Source: an uncultured Oscillospiraceae bacterium (lineage in GTDB: Bacteria > Bacillota_A > Clostridia > Oscillospirales > Oscillospiraceae). Taken from it: 8,101 nucleotides of DNA. Both the position numbers and the translations under genes were made by a program. Numbering within the stretch: position 1 is the stretch's first letter; the number at the start of each line of letters is the position of its first letter. The DNA lies in assembly GCA_934589325.1 (NCBI GenBank), contig CAKTNU010000077.1, positions 1-8,101 of the forward strand, read 5' to 3'. Of this stretch, positions 1-6,147 are shown piece by piece. The notes below the pieces were generated by a model. That model worked only from the letters and a program-made list of their open reading frames with translations, was not told where the DNA came from and searched no databases.

Positions 1-815
1 GTATTGGCCATGCGCTCTATATCGTATTCGCCGCGGGACACCAGAAAACCGCGCTTTTTTGCCGCCTGCTCCAGCAGTTCAAAGCCGTTCATATCGGGAT
101 CCGGCGTAAATTTATAGCGTTCCTCTATCGCCTTCGGGTACATCTCGCGCAGGCGCAGCATAAAGTTTGCGCCCAGCGTCTCCTTATCCAGAACGTCGGC
201 CTTTATTGCATTTGTGATAGCCAGCATCTCGCCGACCTCCTGACTGTCAAACTTCGGCCATAGTATGCCAGGAGTGTCAAGCAGATCAAGTCCCTGATCA
301 ATATTTATCCACTGCTTACCGCGTGTTACGCCGGGCTTGTCGCCCGCTATCGCCGCCTTGCGTCCGGCGACCTTATTGATGAATGTCGATTTCCCGACGT
401 TCGGTATGCCGAGTATCATGACACGCAGCGGACGGCCGACCTGTCCCTTCGCCTCGTATGCAGCCAGCTTATCTTTCAAAAGCCTGCGAACAGCGGGAAC
501 AAAGCCGTTCACGCCCTTGCCCGTCCTTGCGTCGGTTTCAAGTATTGCAAGTCCCTGTGACTCAAAATACTTTCTCCAGCGTGCAGTCATCTGCGGGTCG
601 GCAAGATCGACTCGGTTCAATATGATCAGCCGCGGCTTGCCGGCCGCGAGCCGGTCAATATCCGGATTCCGGCTGGAATATGGTATGCGGGCGTCAAGTA
701 TCTCGCACACGGCATCGACCAGCGCAACATTTTCCTCGATCATGCGCTGAGCCTTGGTCATGTGGCCGGGAAACCACTGGATATTCATTTTTTCAAAGCC
801 GCTTCTATCCGTCAT
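1..815 (-). CDS. rbgA: Ribosome biogenesis GTPase RbgA (YlqF), 3' end cut by the window edge
   Basis: RbgA is a circularly permuted GTPase that acts late in assembly of the large (50S) ribosomal subunit in the cytoplasm. I translated the reverse strand: 271 codons are visible from ATG 815, and roughly 15-20 C-terminal residues lie outside the window. The N-terminus carries the family signature NIQWFPGHMTKAQR (residues 11-24). The GTPase motifs come in permuted order: G4 as NRVD (67-70), then G1 GIPNVGKS (136-143), G2 PGVTRG (161-166) and G3 DTPG (180-183). The C-terminal RbgA domain follows. Two starts are possible, ATG 815 and ATG 788. I chose 815 because it overlaps the lepB stop (ATGA) and has GGAG 7 nt upstream, whereas ATG 788 has only a weak purine stretch. 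The gene is co-transcribed and probably translationally coupled with lepB. The G4 Lys is replaced by Arg, which is conservative. The family assignment is secure. Confidence 0.96.
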   Translation of the reverse strand, partial: MTDRSGFEKMNIQWFPGHMTKAQRMIEENVALVDAVCEILDARIPYSSRNPDIDRLAAGKPRLIILNRVDLADPQMTARWRKYFESQGLAILETDARTGKGVNGFVPAVRRLLKDKLAAYEAKGQVGRPLRVMILGIPNVGKSTFINKVAGRKAAIAGDKPGVTRGKQWINIDQGLDLLDTPGILWPKFDSQEVGEMLAITNAIKADVLDKETLGANFMLRLREMYPKAIEERYKFTPDPDMNGFELLEQAAKKRGFLVSRGEYDIERMAN

Positions 816-1381
816 TTCACTGCTCCAAATTCGCTGAGCGGGTATATGACCATATATACCTTGCCGATTATCAGCCGCTCATCCACCATGCCGATACGTT
901 TATCACGGCTGTCCGTTGACGCGTTGCGGTTGTCGCCCATGACGAATACACAGCCGTCAGGCACCGTCTGCGGGCCGATGAAGTCCAGCTTTTTATTGGT
1001 CGCTTCGGCAATATACGGCTCATCGATGGCCACACCGTCAACATAGACAATGCCGTTTGCAAAGTCTATATTCACGACCTGCCCCTCGGTCGCAATAACG
1101 CGCTTCACAAGCGCCTTCTCCGGGTCATACTCGTCTTTTTTGAACACGACGACATCGCCCTGCTTGGGCTTATAGAACAGATCCGATACCAGCATTTTGT
1201 CTCCGTTCTGGAGCGTCGGATTCATCGACGTGCCGCGCACGTCCACGACGCGGATAAAGAACACGAACATCATGACGCAGATTATCAGCGCACTTATCAG
1301 GCACTGTATCCAATCATATGTATCCTTGCGGGTATCTGTCACCTGAGTATCGCTTTCGCGGATATTTTTTTTGCTTCCCAT
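812..1381 (-). CDS. lepB: Type I signal peptidase (LepB/SipS family)
   Basis: This enzyme cleaves signal peptides from exported proteins at the outer face of the cytoplasmic membrane, using a Ser-Lys dyad. The product has 189 residues, the usual size for Gram-positive enzymes with one membrane anchor. It has a charged cytoplasmic N-terminus (1-23), one membrane span (about 24-43), then the catalytic domain. Box B is GTSMNPTLQNGD (50-61) with the nucleophile Ser52. Box D is ALVKRVIATEG (90-100) with the general base Lys93. Box E is GDNRNASTDSRD (149-160). All are intact, so the enzyme should be active. ATG 1381 has AAAGGAGA with the core GGAG 7 nt upstream, and a near-consensus promoter lies just before it. 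The gene ends in a 4-bp ATGA overlap with rbgA. In related clostridia lepB commonly follows rplS directly; here a polysaccharide locus separates them. Confidence 0.97.
   Translation of the reverse strand: MGSKKNIRESDTQVTDTRKDTYDWIQCLISALIICVMMFVFFIRVVDVRGTSMNPTLQNGDKMLVSDLFYKPKQGDVVVFKKDEYDPEKALVKRVIATEGQVVNIDFANGIVYVDGVAIDEPYIAEATNKKLDFIGPQTVPDGCVFVMGDNRNASTDSRDKRIGMVDERLIIGKVYMVIYPLSEFGAVK
823..826 (-). promoter_or_regulatory. Ribosome binding site GGAG that decides the rbgA start
   Basis: GGAG lies inside the last codons of lepB, 7 nt before ATG 815. It supports the upstream ATG, which overlaps the lepB stop, over ATG 788 nine codons further in. Confidence 0.7.
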
Positions 1382-1415
1382 GAATTTTCTCCTTTGCAGG
1401 ATATTTCAATTTATT

Positions 1416-1444
1416 ATTATACACCAGATCCGCCTGCATGTAAA
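1416..1444 (-). promoter_or_regulatory. Sigma-A-type promoter for lepB-rbgA
   Basis: On the minus strand, TTTACA (-35, 1439-1444) and a perfect TATAAT (-10, 1416-1421) are separated by 17 bp. Transcription would begin near 1409, leaving a leader of about 28 nt with the GGAG site of lepB. Its -35 box is only 6 bp from the -35 box of the divergent promoter at 1451-1479. Confidence 0.82.
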
Positions 1445-1450
1445 TGTTTA

Positions 1451-1479
1451 TTGAAAAAACGGCTTCAGAATGATAATAT
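1451..1479 (+). promoter_or_regulatory. Probable sigma-A promoter for the divergent GT2 gene
   Basis: TTGAAA (-35, 1451-1456) and TAATAT (-10, 1474-1479) are 17 bp apart. The predicted start near 1486 leaves a leader of about 23 nt with GGAGG at 1498-1502, 6 nt before ATG 1509. An extended -10-like TGCTATACT at 1482-1490 also exists, but it would put the start almost on the ribosome binding site, so I favour the first. Confidence 0.6.
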
Positions 1480-1508
1480 GATGCTATACTTATATTTGGA
1501 GGCGCATC

Positions 1509-2504
1509 ATGCCGAAGCTCAGCATCATCGTACCCGTATATAACGTTGAAAAATATCTGCCGAAATGCCTTGATTCGCTCGTCGGCGGCAGTGTGGATTA
1601 TGAGATAATAGCCGTCAACGACGGCTCCCCGGACGGCTCTGCCGGGATATTGGCAGACTATGCCGCAAAATACCCTGAGCTTATCCGCGTCATCACGATC
1701 GAAAACAGCGGTGTCGGTCAGGCAAGAAATGTCGGTATCGACGCATCACACGGTGAATATCTTCTCTTTGTGGACAGTGACGACTATCTGATGCCCGGCG
1801 CCGTCGACAGTCTTGCTGCGCTGTGCGACGGCAGCTTTGATATTTGTCTGTTTGACTCCGTAACGGTAAATGAGAGCGGCAGCATACTGCGGCAGCTCCA
1901 TGCCGTTGACCGCGAGATCGACAGCTGCTTTACGCTCGAAAGCTATCCGGAGCTCATGTTCACGGCTCCGGCGCCTTGGGGCAAGCTGTACCGCCGCGAA
2001 TTGTTCACGGATACTGGGATCCGCTTCCCCGGCCGCGTCTGGTTCGAGGATCTCCGCACTACCGTCAAGCTGTACCCTAACGCGGAGCGTGTAAAATACG
2101 CCGGCGGTTTTTATTACAATTATTTTCAGCGCAGCAGCTCAATAACAAACACCAGCAAAATCGGCAAGAATATAGAGATAATCGACGCATTTGACGATCT
2201 TATCGCCTACTACAAGGCCAACGGCTGGTACGAAAAGTATAAGCAGGAGCTTGATTTTCTCGCGCTTAAGCACATTCTGCTTGCGGCCTCCGTCAGGGTA
2301 ACGCTTGGTGATCCCGACTGTCCCCTGCTCGACACGCTGCTGGACTCGTTTCTGACTCGTTATCCGGACTATGCGTCAAATCCATATATTTCGACTCTCA
2401 GCGGCAGAGAAAGGCTGGTGCTGCATATGCTTCTGAAAAAGCAGCGCAAAGCGCTGAGAGCTATGTTCAGGGTGAATAACGCCATACGTGGAAAATTCAA
2501 ATAA
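1509..2504 (+). CDS. Family 2 glycosyltransferase (GT-A fold), surface polysaccharide synthesis
   Basis: This is a GT2-type inverting transferase, expected to add a sugar from a nucleotide-sugar donor to a lipid-linked glycan at the inner membrane face. The sugar and the acceptor cannot be read from the sequence. The product has 331 residues. The N-terminal GT-A domain shows IIVPVYNVEKYLPKCLDSL (6-24), nucleotide-binding VNDGSPDGS (36-44), ARNVGID (72-78) and the metal-binding DSDD (89-92). An ED pair in VWFEDLRT (177-184) fits the usual catalytic-base position. The C-terminal part (about 230-331) is helical and ends strongly basic (KKQRKALRAM onward), which may aid membrane association. No membrane span is evident. 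The start is supported by GGAGG 6 nt upstream. The gene is the only plus-strand one in the locus, transcribed alone, and lies tail to tail with a homologous GT2 gene at 2585-3526. Confidence 0.93.
   Translation: MPKLSIIVPVYNVEKYLPKCLDSLVGGSVDYEIIAVNDGSPDGSAGILADYAAKYPELIRVITIENSGVGQARNVGIDASHGEYLLFVDSDDYLMPGAVDSLAALCDGSFDICLFDSVTVNESGSILRQLHAVDREIDSCFTLESYPELMFTAPAPWGKLYRRELFTDTGIRFPGRVWFEDLRTTVKLYPNAERVKYAGGFYYNYFQRSSSITNTSKIGKNIEIIDAFDDLIAYYKANGWYEKYKQELDFLALKHILLAASVRVTLGDPDCPLLDTLLDSFLTRYPDYASNPYISTLSGRERLVLHMLLKKQRKALRAMFRVNNAIRGKFK
1536..1558 (+). repeat. 23-nt segment repeated inverted in the neighbouring GT2 gene (3480-3502)
   Basis: The DNA encoding VYNVEKYL in this gene matches the same codons of the convergent GT2 gene at 22 of 23 positions; position 12 is T here and A there. 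The copies are in opposite orientation about 1.9 kb apart. A second shared stretch encodes VNDGSPDGS in both genes. This is shared coding ancestry under constraint, not an insertion-sequence end. Confidence 0.6.
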
Positions 2505-2523
2505 TAATGATCTAATAATGATC
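2502..2523 (+). repeat. Tandem duplication of TAATAATGATC
   Basis: The 11-mer TAATAATGATC occurs twice head to tail (2502-2512 and 2513-2523). The first copy begins with the TAA stop codon of the GT2 gene. The second copy supplies most of the left arm of the terminator hairpin. It is probably a replication-slippage duplication. Confidence 0.85.
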
Positions 2524-2551
2524 GGCAGGGCACTCCCTGCCGATCATTATT
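2514..2551. terminator. Bidirectional terminator hairpin between the convergent GT2 genes
   Basis: A perfect 17-bp stem (2514-2530 pairs with 2535-2551) encloses the 4-nt loop CACT. The stem is GC-rich near the loop and AT-rich at the base. It sits between two convergent stop codons, so it can serve both transcripts. Neither side has a clean run of T: the plus side is followed by GTCAAAAG and the minus side by AGATCATTATTATTTG. Efficiency is therefore uncertain. Confidence 0.75.
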
Positions 2552-2584
2552 GTCAAAAGAGCAATAGCTCCTTTGCCCCGTATT

Positions 2585-3526
2585 TTATAAGGCTTTCTTC
2601 AGTCTGAAAATGAACTGAGCCACATCCTCCATACCGTAGTAATTCAGGAACATGATGACCCTGCGCTTAAAGCTCTGTGTCTTGAAAACCGGGCTTTTAA
2701 CCAGATTCGGTACCCGCTCGCGGACATAGCTGCGCATTTTTCTGATGACCGCCTTTTTCTCCGGGTTATCCTGCGCTGCTACACGGCTTATCGATGTCCA
2801 AAGCAGATGGATGAGCACGAGGTACTCCATTCTGTCTTCGCAGCCGTATTTATGCGCTTCGGCGGCAATATCGTCGAGCACCTTCAGCATATCCAGATTC
2901 TTTGCGGAATCGGTGTTATGCATTATAGAGCCGTCATGTATAACATAAAAATAGAGCGGCTCCCTGACGGACGCGATTTTTTCTGCCTTGAGCATCGCCT
3001 TTGAGACAAAGTCAAGGTCTTCATACCATACGCCGAGAGGATATCTCAGCTCGCCTATCACACTGCGAGTGAAGAGCTTGCTGCATGGCGAGCAGCTTGC
3101 GGTAAGCGGGTCGTTATTTATAACGCTCGTGCTGTCATATGGCTGCATGGAGCCGTCCGGATAGCACTGCATCGTATCGCACAGCACGATATCGGCATTG
3201 CTGCTCTCGATGGACTCAATGAGCTTTTCATACATATCGGGGGCGACATAGTCGTCCCCGTCAACAAACGCCAGGTATTTGCCCTGGGCCTTGCTTATGC
3301 CGAGATTTCTTGCACTTGCAACGCCGCCGTTTTCCTTTACGATGGGAACGATCTTATCCGGATATCGGGCGGCATAATCGTCTATTATTTTCTGCGAACC
3401 GTCGGGCGAGCCGTCGTTGACAACTATGATCTCATAGTCCGAAACCGTCTGATCTACAAGCGATCTAAGGCACTTGCCGAGATATTTTTCTACGTTATAT
3501 ACCGGAACAATAACACTCAGCTTCAT
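2585..3526 (-). CDS. Family 2 glycosyltransferase (GT-A fold), last gene of the polysaccharide operon
   Basis: This GT2-type inverting transferase probably extends a lipid-linked surface glycan in the cytoplasm; donor and acceptor are not readable. It has 313 residues. Motifs are VIVPVYNVEKYLGKCLRSL (5-23), VNDGSPDGS (36-44), SARNLGI (71-77), the metal-binding DGDD (89-92) and an ED pair in VWYEDLDF (166-173). A later YVIHDGSIMHN (194-204) corresponds to the region that often follows the catalytic base in this family. The C-terminus is basic and helical. ATG 3526 overlaps the stop of the upstream Wzy-like gene (ATGA) and has GGAGG 7 nt before it, so translation is probably coupled. The N-terminal domain closely resembles the convergent GT2 at 1509-2504, while the C-terminal halves look divergent, which suggests different acceptors or donors. 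Confidence 0.93.
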   Translation of the reverse strand: MKLSVIVPVYNVEKYLGKCLRSLVDQTVSDYEIIVVNDGSPDGSQKIIDDYAARYPDKIVPIVKENGGVASARNLGISKAQGKYLAFVDGDDYVAPDMYEKLIESIESSNADIVLCDTMQCYPDGSMQPYDSTSVINNDPLTASCSPCSKLFTRSVIGELRYPLGVWYEDLDFVSKAMLKAEKIASVREPLYFYVIHDGSIMHNTDSAKNLDMLKVLDDIAAEAHKYGCEDRMEYLVLIHLLWTSISRVAAQDNPEKKAVIRKMRSYVRERVPNLVKSPVFKTQSFKRRVIMFLNYYGMEDVAQFIFRLKKAL

Positions 3527-5004
3527 TTCTCTTCCTCCGTGTTTTTCCTCTTCAGAGCACGCAGTGCCGACATATTTTCATAGTACAGCATTGCAAGCGT
3601 CACCGCAAGGTAGAACGACGCATTCGGTCTCCTCAGGAGAGCGCCGGAATACTGCGCAAGTCCAAGCTCCAATGTAAGTATCATGGCATAGCCCATATTG
3701 CGCATATTTATCGCCCCGCGGAAATCCTTTATCAGCCTCAGAAGGAAAATCGCCACAACAATAGCGATAAAGCCAATATACAGCGTGAGGCCTATATAGC
3801 CGTAATAATATTTTATTGCCGGCCAGTCGTTTTCAAGGTCGTATGTCAGTCCGCCGGACGTATTCATCTCGCTGTGCTGAAAGCCTACGAGCTTTGTAAG
3901 CGTATCGGTTTCACTCCAGACCAGCTCCGCATAGTTGCGCTTGAGCGTCCGCACATTCATGAGCGTACCCACATCATCGGTGTGGCCATACTGTCGGACT
4001 ATCCTGAACATACCGAAACGCTCCCGCACATCCTCCGGGATGAAGTTTGCATACATGTCATGTATATACAGCTGCCACTCCGGAGTATTCTCCTCCGGGA
4101 TGTCACTGCTGCCATTATGCAGTGACGGATATTTCATGTCGTAATACGCCTCATATTTTGTCTGTGTATATGCAACGTTCGCTTTTTCTGCATAGCAGGG
4201 GGTATAGCGATAAAAGACGATGCTGAGCACACAGACGGGCACGAGCAGTGCAAGCACCGCCGCATCACGGCGGTGCTCTCCCCTGTCCCCGTCAAGCCAC
4301 GTCAGCACGATCATAGCCGAAGCGCATATGCAGAGGAGCAGAAGAGTAAGGTAGCACGCCTTTGTGCCGTTGGCGATAAGAAATACGGCGCTGCCGACGA
4401 TCATCGTCAGCGTAAGATAAAGGGGTTTATTTTTGAGCGTATACAGCACAGAGAAAACCGCAAGCACCGAGAGAATGATGCTTGCTGAATTGCAGTTTAT
4501 CTTTATTACCCATCCGGAGATCCCGATACCGTCCTGATAAGTCGGCGTTGCGGTCCCGGTAAGGGAGGAGGTCACAAGCGTAGCCATAAGGATCGCCGCG
4601 GCAATAAGCAGGCCATGCTCCGTTCTTTCTGCGCGCTGCTCATCTGTAATATACGCCATAAAGCACAGCGCCAGCACAGGCATCTGCGCCACACGCAGCA
4701 TATAGGCGACATCCTCCGCCATGTCGTAGTCTCCGACGCGTATTCCGTTCAGAACATGGAGTGCGCAAAACACTCCGGCGATCAGCAGGGCTACCAGCAG
4801 CTTATATCTGCGTCTTCTGCACAGCTCAACCAGCATTATGAGCGGCAGAACGATCATAACGGCAAGACGTATTTTCCCTGCGGCAGTGCCGCTTGAATTC
4901 TGATCCCAGAACGCGAGGATATCCAGAAGCGGCTGCGATATGATGAGCAGGAACAGCCAGTTATTAAGGAAGAACCTTCTTAGCGAGACTGTATTGATTC
5001 GCAT
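3523..5004 (-). CDS. O-antigen ligase/Wzy polymerase-like membrane protein
   Basis: This is a 493-residue multispanning protein of the O-antigen ligase/polymerase type. Proteins of this kind join lipid-linked repeat units, or transfer a finished glycan to an acceptor, outside the membrane. I see about 11-12 hydrophobic segments, for example 12-32, 45-62, 68-86, 98-119, 130-148, 173-190, 195-213, 217-236, 248-266, 398-424, 435-457 and 462-476. A hydrophilic loop of about 130 residues (267-396) precedes the last three. The loop contains GFQHSEM (374-380, His377) and ends in a D-W...YYYGYIGLTLY segment (393-409) resembling the conserved YGxxG element of ligase-like proteins. FLIANGTKACYLTLLL (208-223) also fits. 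Whether it is a polymerase or a ligase cannot be decided from sequence. It lies 2 nt after the GT4 gene and overlaps the next GT2 gene by 4 bp. GGAGGG is unusually far (12 nt) from ATG 5004; see the separate start-site entry. Confidence 0.82.
   Translation of the reverse strand: MRINTVSLRRFFLNNWLFLLIISQPLLDILAFWDQNSSGTAAGKIRLAVMIVLPLIMLVELCRRRRYKLLVALLIAGVFCALHVLNGIRVGDYDMAEDVAYMLRVAQMPVLALCFMAYITDEQRAERTEHGLLIAAAILMATLVTSSLTGTATPTYQDGIGISGWVIKINCNSASIILSVLAVFSVLYTLKNKPLYLTLTMIVGSAVFLIANGTKACYLTLLLLCICASAMIVLTWLDGDRGEHRRDAAVLALLVPVCVLSIVFYRYTPCYAEKANVAYTQTKYEAYYDMKYPSLHNGSSDIPEENTPEWQLYIHDMYANFIPEDVRERFGMFRIVRQYGHTDDVGTLMNVRTLKRNYAELVWSETDTLTKLVGFQHSEMNTSGGLTYDLENDWPAIKYYYGYIGLTLYIGFIAIVVAIFLLRLIKDFRGAINMRNMGYAMILTLELGLAQYSGALLRRPNASFYLAVTLAMLYYENMSALRALKRKNTEEEK
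4253..4277. repeat. Intragenic GC-rich inverted repeat in the Wzy-like gene
   Basis: AGCACCGCCG (4253-4262) and CGGCGGTGCT (4268-4277) are perfect complements around a 5-nt loop. The site falls in codons of the charged stretch just before the hydrophobic segment 248-266. No T-run follows on the minus strand, so it is not a standard terminator. It may be chance in GC-rich coding DNA or a pause or stability hairpin in the mRNA. Confidence 0.5.
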
Positions 5005-5006
5005 AG

Positions 5007-6146
5007 TCAGATGTTGCCCTCCAAAAGCTCAAACCACTTGCGCGAGACATTTTCCCGGGAAAAATCTTCGGCGCGGAGCAGCGCGGCACGGCTGAGCTCA
5101 GCCATAAGCTCCGGCTCATTTATAAGCTTGAGAAGATGCCCCGCAAAGTCATCGGCATCTCCGTCCGGGATCAGATATCCGTTCACGCCGTCGGTTATCG
5201 TTGCCCCGGGGCCAACACGAACGTCAAATGCAACGGACGGCAGGCCGCAGCTCATCGCCTCTACCAGAGCAAATGACAAGCCCTCGCTCTTTGAGGTGCT
5301 TGCATATATCGAGGCAGACAGCATCTCCCGCTCCACGCCCTCGGCAGAGAGGGCTCCGGTCAGCGTGACGCAGTCAGCAAGGTCAAGCTCTTTTATCAGC
5401 GCCTCAAGCGCACCGCGCTCCTCACCGTCTCCGATTATTTTCAGCTTCCAATCCGGCGCCTTTTCATGCACGGAGGCAAATATTTTTATCAGCCTGTCCA
5501 TGCTCTTGACCGGCACAAGGCGGCCTACCGCAACTATCGTCTTTTCGCGCTGCTCGGGGATATTTCCCGGGTAATGCTCAAGGAAATTCGGTATGGCGGC
5601 AACAAGGGTATGCTTGTTATCCTTCATCACCCCGCGCACCTCGTCGGCAAGGCCGGGCGTCAGCAGAATAAAGGCGTCAAGCCCGTAATAATCGTCCCGG
5701 AAGCTTGCGAGCAGCTTTTTATCAAAGGCGTGATCCTGATGGAGCTGACCGATCTTAAAGACGGTCTTTCTGCCGTATTTAGAAAGGAAAACGTTGTGAT
5801 CCGGACGGGTCGTGATGATGACGCCGTCGTCAATGGCTTTTATCGCGTCTATGACGGCTTTTTTCTTGTCGTGCAGTATTTTCACCGCACGGACGCTCTC
5901 CTGCGCAAAGCCGACAGCGTCACGGCGGCGCAGCGCGTCATGCCACTCGTCACGGTTCGGTGTATCCTTGAGCAGATACCGCACACGGACACGCTCATCT
6001 AACGGGAAAGCGGGGCCGCCCGGCATATCGTACACGGAGATTATCTCCACATCATAGCGCTCCGCAAACATATTCGCCATCTGACACACGGCCTTTTCAA
6101 TGCCGCCGTATGCAAGATGAAGAGCAATTATACGAACAGTTTTCAT
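5007..6146 (-). CDS. Family 4 glycosyltransferase (GT-B fold)
   Basis: This is a retaining GT4-type transferase, expected to add a sugar to a lipid-linked intermediate at the cytoplasmic membrane face. The product has 379 residues, normal for the family. The N-terminal acceptor domain has the glycine-rich LAYGGIEKAV (11-20). The C-terminal donor domain begins near VAVGRLVPVKSMDRLI (205-220), continues with LKIIGDGEE (235-243) and carries the EX7E signature SEGLSFALVEAMSCGLP (287-303), with Glu288 and Glu296. It ends with NGYLIPDGD (322-330) and the usual terminal helix. No membrane span or signal peptide is present. ATG 6146 comes 1 nt after the flippase stop, with AGGAG 9 nt upstream; it is followed 2 nt later by the Wzy-like gene. 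The GGIEK-type N-terminus resembles capsule and teichuronic-type transferases, but the sugar is unknown. Confidence 0.95.
   Translation of the reverse strand: MKTVRIIALHLAYGGIEKAVCQMANMFAERYDVEIISVYDMPGGPAFPLDERVRVRYLLKDTPNRDEWHDALRRRDAVGFAQESVRAVKILHDKKKAVIDAIKAIDDGVIITTRPDHNVFLSKYGRKTVFKIGQLHQDHAFDKKLLASFRDDYYGLDAFILLTPGLADEVRGVMKDNKHTLVAAIPNFLEHYPGNIPEQREKTIVAVGRLVPVKSMDRLIKIFASVHEKAPDWKLKIIGDGEERGALEALIKELDLADCVTLTGALSAEGVEREMLSASIYASTSKSEGLSFALVEAMSCGLPSVAFDVRVGPGATITDGVNGYLIPDGDADDFAGHLLKLINEPELMAELSRAALLRAEDFSRENVSRKWFELLEGNI
5008..5022 (-). promoter_or_regulatory. Ribosome binding site of the Wzy-like gene and a possible CTG start
   Basis: GGAGGG (5017-5022) lies inside the last codons of the GT4 gene, 12 nt before ATG 5004, which is long. 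An in-frame CTG at 5010-5008, overlapping the GT4 stop as CTGA, lies 6 nt from it, an ideal distance. ATG is kept as the called start because CTG initiation is rare; using CTG would add only two residues. Confidence 0.4.
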
Positions 6147-6147
6147 A

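Noticed and set aside
337..750. Open plus-strand frame of 137 codons opposite rbgA
   Set aside because: It runs antisense to well-conserved RbgA motifs, has no recognisable domain and a biased composition rich in Ser, Ala and Arg. It is a shadow of the real gene.
1382..1508. Possible riboswitch or attachment site before lepB or the GT2 gene
   Set aside because: The 127-bp gap is accounted for by two promoters and two ribosome binding sites, and no matching direct repeat was found near 7620-7798.
4031..4102. TCCTCCGGGATG occurs twice, exactly 60 bp apart, inside the Wzy-like gene
   Set aside because: The copies encode similar IPE(E/D) tetrapeptides in one loop. Two 12-mers in coding sequence are not enough to claim a repeat element.
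5011..6002. Two long plus-strand frames (187 and 178 codons) opposite the GT4 gene
   Set aside because: Both are antisense to intact GT4 motifs including EX7E. No ribosome binding site or family pattern supports them, and GC-rich genes often leave such open frames.
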